In this document: one piece after another, positions 7,900 through 11,307 of the stretch
How the letters are laid out: the number at the start of each line of letters is the position of its first letter
How positions within the stretch are numbered: the stretch's first letter is position 1
NCBI GenBank assembly: GCA_031289815.1
Contig: JAITOS010000156.1
Coordinates: 1-11,307 of the forward strand
Reading direction: 5' to 3'
DNA length: 11,307 nt
Source of the DNA: Peptococcaceae bacterium
GTDB taxonomy: Bacteria; Bacillota; Desulfitobacteriia; Desulfitobacteriales; Desulfitobacteriaceae
Made by a program: the position numbers and the translations under genes
The notes under the pieces: generated by a model
Database searches by the model: none
Seen by the model: the letters and a program-made list of their open reading frames with translations, nothing else
Told to the model about the DNA's origin: nothing

Positions 7900-8658
7900 A
7901 TGAAGGCAATCCACTATGATCCGGAAGTTCTGTATATGTACAAATTACATTACCTGTTATGTCTGGTCGTGTTTTCTCTGATCAGCGGCGTCGCGGCTTA
8001 CCTCATCGGCGGGAAAACGGTCGGAGTTGTTACCTTGCTTGGCGGGATCGTGGTTTCTTATCTGTCTATGCTGCTGAAAACAGAGTTTAAAACGCCAGAT
8101 GAAAAAATCGCGGCGAAGAGAATAGCGCGTGAGATTTTAGCGAAAGACGCAAGTCCGGCCACGGTTTCCCGCCTTGCCAGTCAACTGCATTACTATTTTC
8201 AGAAAACGGAGCAAGCCGTGGTTCTCCTGACAAAATACTTGTCCGGAAACGCCCCGGTCATTTATGTGACCCTGGCGGATATATTGCAAAAAAAGGGGAA
8301 ACCGAAACAGGCGCTGTCTATTTTGCGAACGAATCCGCAAGCCTTCTTTGAACCAATGCTCTTAGCCAGTCAAGGGTACAGCTTGAAACAATTGGGCGAA
8401 ATCCAGGAAGCGATTCAGGCGTTTGAACGCTGTTGTTGCAGCGCCAAAAAACACCGGCTGCCGCATAACGGCTCTCGAAGATTGACGCAATGGCTGACCG
8501 AACTCAGCTATATGGCCTTTATCCATCACGCGTTGGCGGAGTGTTATTGGCTGGCGAATGATTTTCAGGCGGCTAAACGGCATTATTTTGCCGGCAATAT
8601 TCGTCTGCTGGATATTACTCTATGGCGCTTTAAACCAAGGCAAGCGCCGGTAAATTGA
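7900..8658 (+). CDS. Membrane-anchored TPR-like protein of unknown function
   Basis: I do not recognise a named family. Two adjacent hydrophobic helices lie at about residues 16-36 and 41-59 with a short GGKT turn, giving a hairpin membrane anchor. The remaining roughly 190 residues are helical and hydrophilic with TPR-like repeats at about 117-145 (YVTLADILQKKGKPKQALSI), 150-182 (SQGYSLKQLGEIQEAIQAF) and 205-233 (HHALAECYWLANDFQAAKRH). A run of three cysteines sits at 178-180. Such anchors usually act as scaffolds for protein complexes; no enzymatic motif is visible. Purine-rich ribosome-site-like sequence lies at 7883-7895 before the ATG at 7900; an ATG at 7936 is an alternative start. It is separated from the operon by the terminator, so it is probably independently transcribed. 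No clear promoter is visible in the short gap. Confidence 0.8.
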   Translation: MKAIHYDPEVLYMYKLHYLLCLVVFSLISGVAAYLIGGKTVGVVTLLGGIVVSYLSMLLKTEFKTPDEKIAAKRIAREILAKDASPATVSRLASQLHYYFQKTEQAVVLLTKYLSGNAPVIYVTLADILQKKGKPKQALSILRTNPQAFFEPMLLASQGYSLKQLGEIQEAIQAFERCCCSAKKHRLPHNGSRRLTQWLTELSYMAFIHHALAECYWLANDFQAAKRHYFAGNIRLLDITLWRFKPRQAPVN

Positions 8659-8674
8659 AAATCCACAAAAAAAA

Positions 8675-8697
8675 CACATAATACGCCAAACTATGTG
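8675..8697 (-). terminator. Weak hairpin with a T-run on the minus strand
   Basis: CACATA (8675-8680) pairs with TATGTG (8692-8697) around an 11-base loop. Read on the minus strand it is followed by eight T residues. It could terminate minus-strand transcripts coming from the acetyltransferase gene at 9050-9529. The 6-base stem is short, so this is tentative. Confidence 0.3.
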
Positions 8698-8734
8698 CTG
8701 CTTTTCAAGAATATGCAGACGTATTTCAACAAAA

Positions 8735-8756
8735 ATAATATGGGGGAACATATTAT
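8735..8756. promoter_or_regulatory. Perfect inverted repeat overlapping a TATAAT box, possible operator
   Basis: ATAATATG (8735-8742) and CATATTAT (8749-8756) form a perfect 8-base inverted repeat around GGGGAA. The right arm overlaps the sequence TATAAT at 8754-8759, which would be a consensus -10 box for the small gene at 8817. No convincing -35 box lies 16-18 bases upstream, which would fit an activator-dependent or regulated promoter. The binding protein is unknown. Confidence 0.4.
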
Positions 8757-8816
8757 AATTTAGCCATAAGGTGAGTATAAATTATTTTAATACAGGAAGA
8801 AAGGGAGGAATCAGGG

Positions 8817-9068
8817 ATGTTGTCCAAGCAAGAAGAGGTGAACGCGTTTCTTCGCGATTTTGAGAAGGACTCTTTGGCATACCTTGCCGCCAAAGGGGTA
8901 AGCCGTCAAGATTTGAGCAGAGAGCAATTAGAATTAAAATGGAAACTGCTTCATACCATATTGCAGCAACATCCCTTGATCGTTTATCCTGAAGAAATAA
9001 GTCCATATAAGAACTATCGGGCGGAAATCAAACAAGCGGCAAAGAGCGCTCAGGTTACCATTGCGTAA
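8817..9068 (+). CDS. Small hypothetical helical protein (83 aa)
   Basis: Not recognised. The protein is charged and predicted to be mainly helical (KQEEVNAFLRDFEKDSLAYL, SREQLELKWKLLHTILQQH), with no membrane segment, signal peptide or cysteine. A strong AGGGAGG ribosome site at 8802-8808 lies 8 bases before the ATG, which together with the AT-rich upstream region supports a real gene. Its last 19 bases overlap the 3' end of the convergent acetyltransferase gene. No function can be proposed. Confidence 0.72.
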   Translation: MLSKQEEVNAFLRDFEKDSLAYLAAKGVSRQDLSREQLELKWKLLHTILQQHPLIVYPEEISPYKNYRAEIKQAAKSAQVTIA

Positions 9069-9529
9069 TCTGAGGCCGATAGGGTAATCATCACCGCGAC
9101 TTCATCACAGTTGGGAAATTTAATGCAGTTAATGCATTCCTTCCAAACCTTGGAGGGCATATCTTCTTTATCTACAATGCGAAAGCCGCAGCGCTCGAAA
9201 AAATCCGTCCGATAGGTGAGGGCAAAGACTTTTTTGCAGCCTAACTGCGCCGCTTCCTGGAGGAGATGACGCACCAGTTGAGCGCCCAGACCTTGTTTGG
9301 CGTAGGTTGAATGGATAGCGAGCGCTCGTATTTCCGCTAAATCTTCCCATACGATATGTAAAGAAGCGACGCCGATCACTTGCTCCAATTCTTCAATGAT
9401 CAGGAATTCACGGATATTTTCATAAAGCATATTGCGAGAGCGGGGCAACATCAAGCCTTGTTCGGCGTAGCCATTGACAAGAGCGATGATGGCCTCAACG
9501 TCTTTTAAAACCGCATGTCGAAAAATCAT
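9050..9529 (-). CDS. GNAT N-acetyltransferase, ArgA-like (N-acetylglutamate synthase type)
   Basis: Single-domain GNAT acetyltransferase (159 aa). The acetyl-CoA-binding motif A is visible as IRALAIHSTYAKQGLGAQLV (residues 67-86). The following ALTYRTDFFERCGFRIVD region matches short ArgA-type proteins, which acetylate glutamate at the first step of arginine biosynthesis. A C-terminal cysteine set C132-X2-C135-X5-C141 (VWKECINCIKFPNCDEVAV) is typical of this bacterial subgroup. An AAAGGAG site on the minus strand at 9536-9542 supports the start at 9529. The gene faces the small gene at 8817 tail to tail with overlap. The glutamate substrate is inferred from family likeness and was not tested against an arginine gene context, which is absent here. 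Confidence 0.87.
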   Translation of the reverse strand: MIFRHAVLKDVEAIIALVNGYAEQGLMLPRSRNMLYENIREFLIIEELEQVIGVASLHIVWEDLAEIRALAIHSTYAKQGLGAQLVRHLLQEAAQLGCKKVFALTYRTDFFERCGFRIVDKEDMPSKVWKECINCIKFPNCDEVAVMITLSASDYAMVT

Positions 9530-9582
9530 GGAGGTCTCCTTTGGTTGGCTGGATTGTTGGGAATTTCAACGGATGATAGGCA

Positions 9583-9843
9583 ATGGAACCGGAGCCAGAG
9601 GACATCCCTTATCTGTATCATTATACAGGAACCGTGACAAAAGGTGAAGAGAATTTTTTCGTGGCGATAGAAACTGGCAATTTTCAATGCGTAGCGCTTT
9701 CTTCCAGAAAGCTGCTTTCATTGCCCCAATCTATGCTAGGATTGTTTTGCAACTTACGTATAACTGATTTTGACCTGGATGGGTCTTTTTTTATGGATTT
9801 GGGCAATTTATTTTACAATGAACCATTTGCACAAAAAACATAA
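9583..9843 (+). CDS. Small acidic hypothetical protein (86 aa)
   Basis: Not recognised. The product is acidic at the N-terminus (MEPEPEDIPYLYHY) and soluble, without a membrane helix or motif. The predicted pattern of short beta strands (GTVTKGEENFFVAIETG) would suit a small beta-rich domain. The ribosome site is weak (GATAGG, close to the ATG), so the start is uncertain. It is divergent from the acetyltransferase gene, with 53 bases between the two starts. Its stop codon abuts the hairpin at 9843-9862 just before the recombinase gene, so it could be truncated by insertion of that element. Confidence 0.5.
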   Translation: MEPEPEDIPYLYHYTGTVTKGEENFFVAIETGNFQCVALSSRKLLSLPQSMLGLFCNLRITDFDLDGSFFMDLGNLFYNEPFAQKT

Positions 9844-9862
9844 AGTATGCGAAAGCATACTT
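9833..9862 (-). terminator. Hairpin terminator downstream of the recombinase gene
   Basis: AAGTATGC (9843-9850) and GCATACTT (9855-9862) form a perfect 8-base stem around GAAA. On the minus strand the hairpin lies 37 bases after the recombinase stop and is followed, after four bases, by six T residues (complement of 9833-9838). This fits a Rho-independent terminator for the recombinase. The symmetric site could instead belong to the element end. Confidence 0.6.
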
Positions 9863-9899
9863 GAAATAAAGACAGTAGTGTTTTGGTCGGTAGGCGGGG

Positions 9900-11307
9900 T
9901 TAGGCGACGCCCGCCTTTGCTTTATTTTTGTTTGTTTTGGGTTGCTCCCGCGCCGCTTCAAAGTCAAATGCCCCGATGAAGTTATAGACGATTTCAATTT
10001 TCTGCGCTTTGGTCGATTTATCTTTTTCGTGAATGTAAATCTTGTCGATAAACTCCCTAAGCACGGCGGCGTCCAATTTCTTCAAGTTGGTATACTTTCT
10101 TGTTACAGCGATGAAACTGCTGATGTTGTGTTTGCGCTTTTCCTCGCCTATGAGGTCTGCCCGAAGCGTAGCGGCGGCGGCTTTCAACTCGTCCTGCTCC
10201 CGTTCGTAGCCGCGGGATAATTTGATAAACCGCTCATCAGTGAGCTTGCCGTTGATGTTGTCCTCATACAGACGCTTGATAATCCCGTCAAGTTCGACAA
10301 TCCGGCTTTCCGCCTTTTCGAGCGATTGCTTTTTCCTCGCCAGAGCCTTGTTTTGCTCACTCGCGCTGTTTTCTGACGCTTCGCGGGCAAACGCTGTTTC
10401 ATTCCCCACCACATAGGCGATTGCTTCCCGTAGGTTTCGCAAAATGATTTCTTCAAGCACCACCATACGGATTGAGTGAGGCTGGCAATGTTCTTTGCCT
10501 TGCAGATTGTACGTTGCACAGCGGTATAAATGTTGTTCCACTTTTATCGTGTTGGAGCGCAACAGATACAATTTCGCGCCGCAGTCCGAGCATTGCAGAA
10601 GCCCGGAGAAAATACCCGGTTCCCCCATTTTTACAGGGCGGCGTTTCACTTTGCGGATATTTTGCACGGTGAGGAATACGCTTTCCTCAATGATTGGCTC
10701 CTGCGTGTTCTCGAAAACCGCCCACTTGTCCGGCGTGTTGCGGACGTGTTTACTGCTTTTGTAGGACGGCTTCCATTCTTTGAAGTTCACCGTATGACCG
10801 AGATATTCCACCCGCTCCAACATTAGGGACACGGCTTCCGTTGACCAGCGGCACGGGTCTTTTTGCGCCTTGTTCGGCTCTTTCCACCCTTTTGACAGCT
10901 TGTAGGCGGTCGGGGTAAGTATACCGTTTTGACGTAACCACTTGGCAATCTGCGACGGCCCCTTGCCATCTACGCAAAGAGAAAATATCCTTTGCACGAC
11001 GGCGGCGGCTTCCTCGTCCACAATCCACTTTTTCTTGTCGGCGGGGTCTTTCATATAGCCGTAAGGCGGCCTCACGCAAAGATGTTCCCCCGATTTGCCT
11101 TTGGTTTGCCACGTTGCCCGGATTTTCTTGGACGTGTCCCGCGCGAACATCTCATTGAACACGTTGCGGATTGCGGTAAATTCGTTTTCGCCGCGCTTGC
11201 TGTCCACGCCGTCATTGACGGCTACGAAATGTACGCCTAATTCGGGGAATAGAACGTCCGTATACATTCCCACTTGCAGATAATCCCGCCCGAAGCGGCT
11301 CATGTCC
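9900..11307 (-). CDS. Large serine recombinase (TnpX/TndX-like), N-terminus beyond window edge
   Basis: Site-specific recombinase of the large serine family, which integrates and excises mobile elements. The visible part starts inside the catalytic domain: the codon before MSRFGRDYLQVG is GAC, giving the DMSRFGRD motif of resolvase domains, so the catalytic serine and about 100 residues lie right of the window. Counting from that Met: resolvase end to about 60, recombinase domain about 75-215 (RPPYGYMKDP, WSTEAVSLMLERVEYLGH), zinc beta-ribbon with C238, C241, C262 and C273, coiled coil about 310-390, and a C-terminal DUF4368-type segment about 395-447 (LREFIDKIYIHEKD). The tail is Lys/Asn/Ala-rich. 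This architecture is typical of clostridial transposons and conjugative elements. With its 3' end facing the small gene at 9583, it probably sits at the left edge of an integrated element extending rightwards. Confidence 0.93.
   Translation of the reverse strand, partial: DMSRFGRDYLQVGMYTDVLFPELGVHFVAVNDGVDSKRGENEFTAIRNVFNEMFARDTSKKIRATWQTKGKSGEHLCVRPPYGYMKDPADKKKWIVDEEAAAVVQRIFSLCVDGKGPSQIAKWLRQNGILTPTAYKLSKGWKEPNKAQKDPCRWSTEAVSLMLERVEYLGHTVNFKEWKPSYKSSKHVRNTPDKWAVFENTQEPIIEESVFLTVQNIRKVKRRPVKMGEPGIFSGLLQCSDCGAKLYLLRSNTIKVEQHLYRCATYNLQGKEHCQPHSIRMVVLEEIILRNLREAIAYVVGNETAFAREASENSASEQNKALARKKQSLEKAESRIVELDGIIKRLYEDNINGKLTDERFIKLSRGYEREQDELKAAAATLRADLIGEEKRKHNISSFIAVTRKYTNLKKLDAAVLREFIDKIYIHEKDKSTKAQKIEIVYNFIGAFDFEAAREQPKTNKNKAKAGVA

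Noticed and set aside
9892..9916. AGGCGGG/CCCGCCT inverted repeat at the recombinase stop codon
   Set aside because: It is mostly inside the coding end and has no T-run on the minus strand. The hairpin at 9843-9862 is the better terminator.
9770..9979. Plus-strand open frame spanning into the recombinase 3' end
   Set aside because: It overlaps two better-supported genes in other frames and has no ribosome site or recognisable sequence.

Overview
The window shows a bacterial chromosome segment, probably from an anaerobic Firmicutes. My best guess is a Negativicutes/Sporomusa-like or clostridial lineage. The reasons are strong GGAGG-type ribosome sites, tightly packed genes, moderate GC content, a clostridial-type large serine recombinase and an oxygen-sensitive nitrogenase-like enzyme system. 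The lineage is an inference and rests on no marker gene.

Positions 1-7755 hold one co-directional operon, cut by the left edge and closed by a strong intrinsic terminator at about 7778-7835. In order it encodes: the end of an ABC transporter permease of the nitrate/sulfonate/taurine type; a canonical-looking NifH Fe protein; a stand-alone NifX/NifB-C-type cofactor-binding protein; an O-acetylserine sulfhydrylase (CysK); a stand-alone radical-SAM NifB; a NifK-like subunit; a NifD-like subunit; and a second, divergent NifH-like Fe protein. Intergenic gaps are 5-31 bases.

All six P-cluster cysteines are kept in the NifD/NifK-like pair, as is the cysteine that holds the active-site cofactor. The residues that make nitrogenase a nitrogenase (the apical histidine, the catalytic His/Gln pair, the cofactor arginine and the homocitrate lysine) are replaced. 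No nifE, nifN or nifV is present. This fits a Group IV nitrogenase-like reductase using a NifB-derived Fe-S-C cluster. The sulfur-type transporter and CysK point to reductive C-S cleavage and sulfur salvage, as in the methylthio-alkane reductases (MarBHDK). The exact substrate cannot be read from the sequence, and the two-Fe-protein, split-NifB, CysK-containing layout is the most interesting part of the window.

Downstream of the terminator are a two-helix membrane protein with TPR-like helices (7900-8658), a small helical protein of unknown function behind a possible operator palindrome (8817-9068), a convergent ArgA-type GNAT acetyltransferase (9050-9529, minus), a small acidic hypothetical protein (9583-9843), and a large serine recombinase on the minus strand that runs off the right edge (9900-11307). 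The recombinase marks the edge of a probable integrated mobile element extending to the right. No gene-free stretch exceeds 300 bases, and I saw no tRNA, rRNA or CRISPR array.
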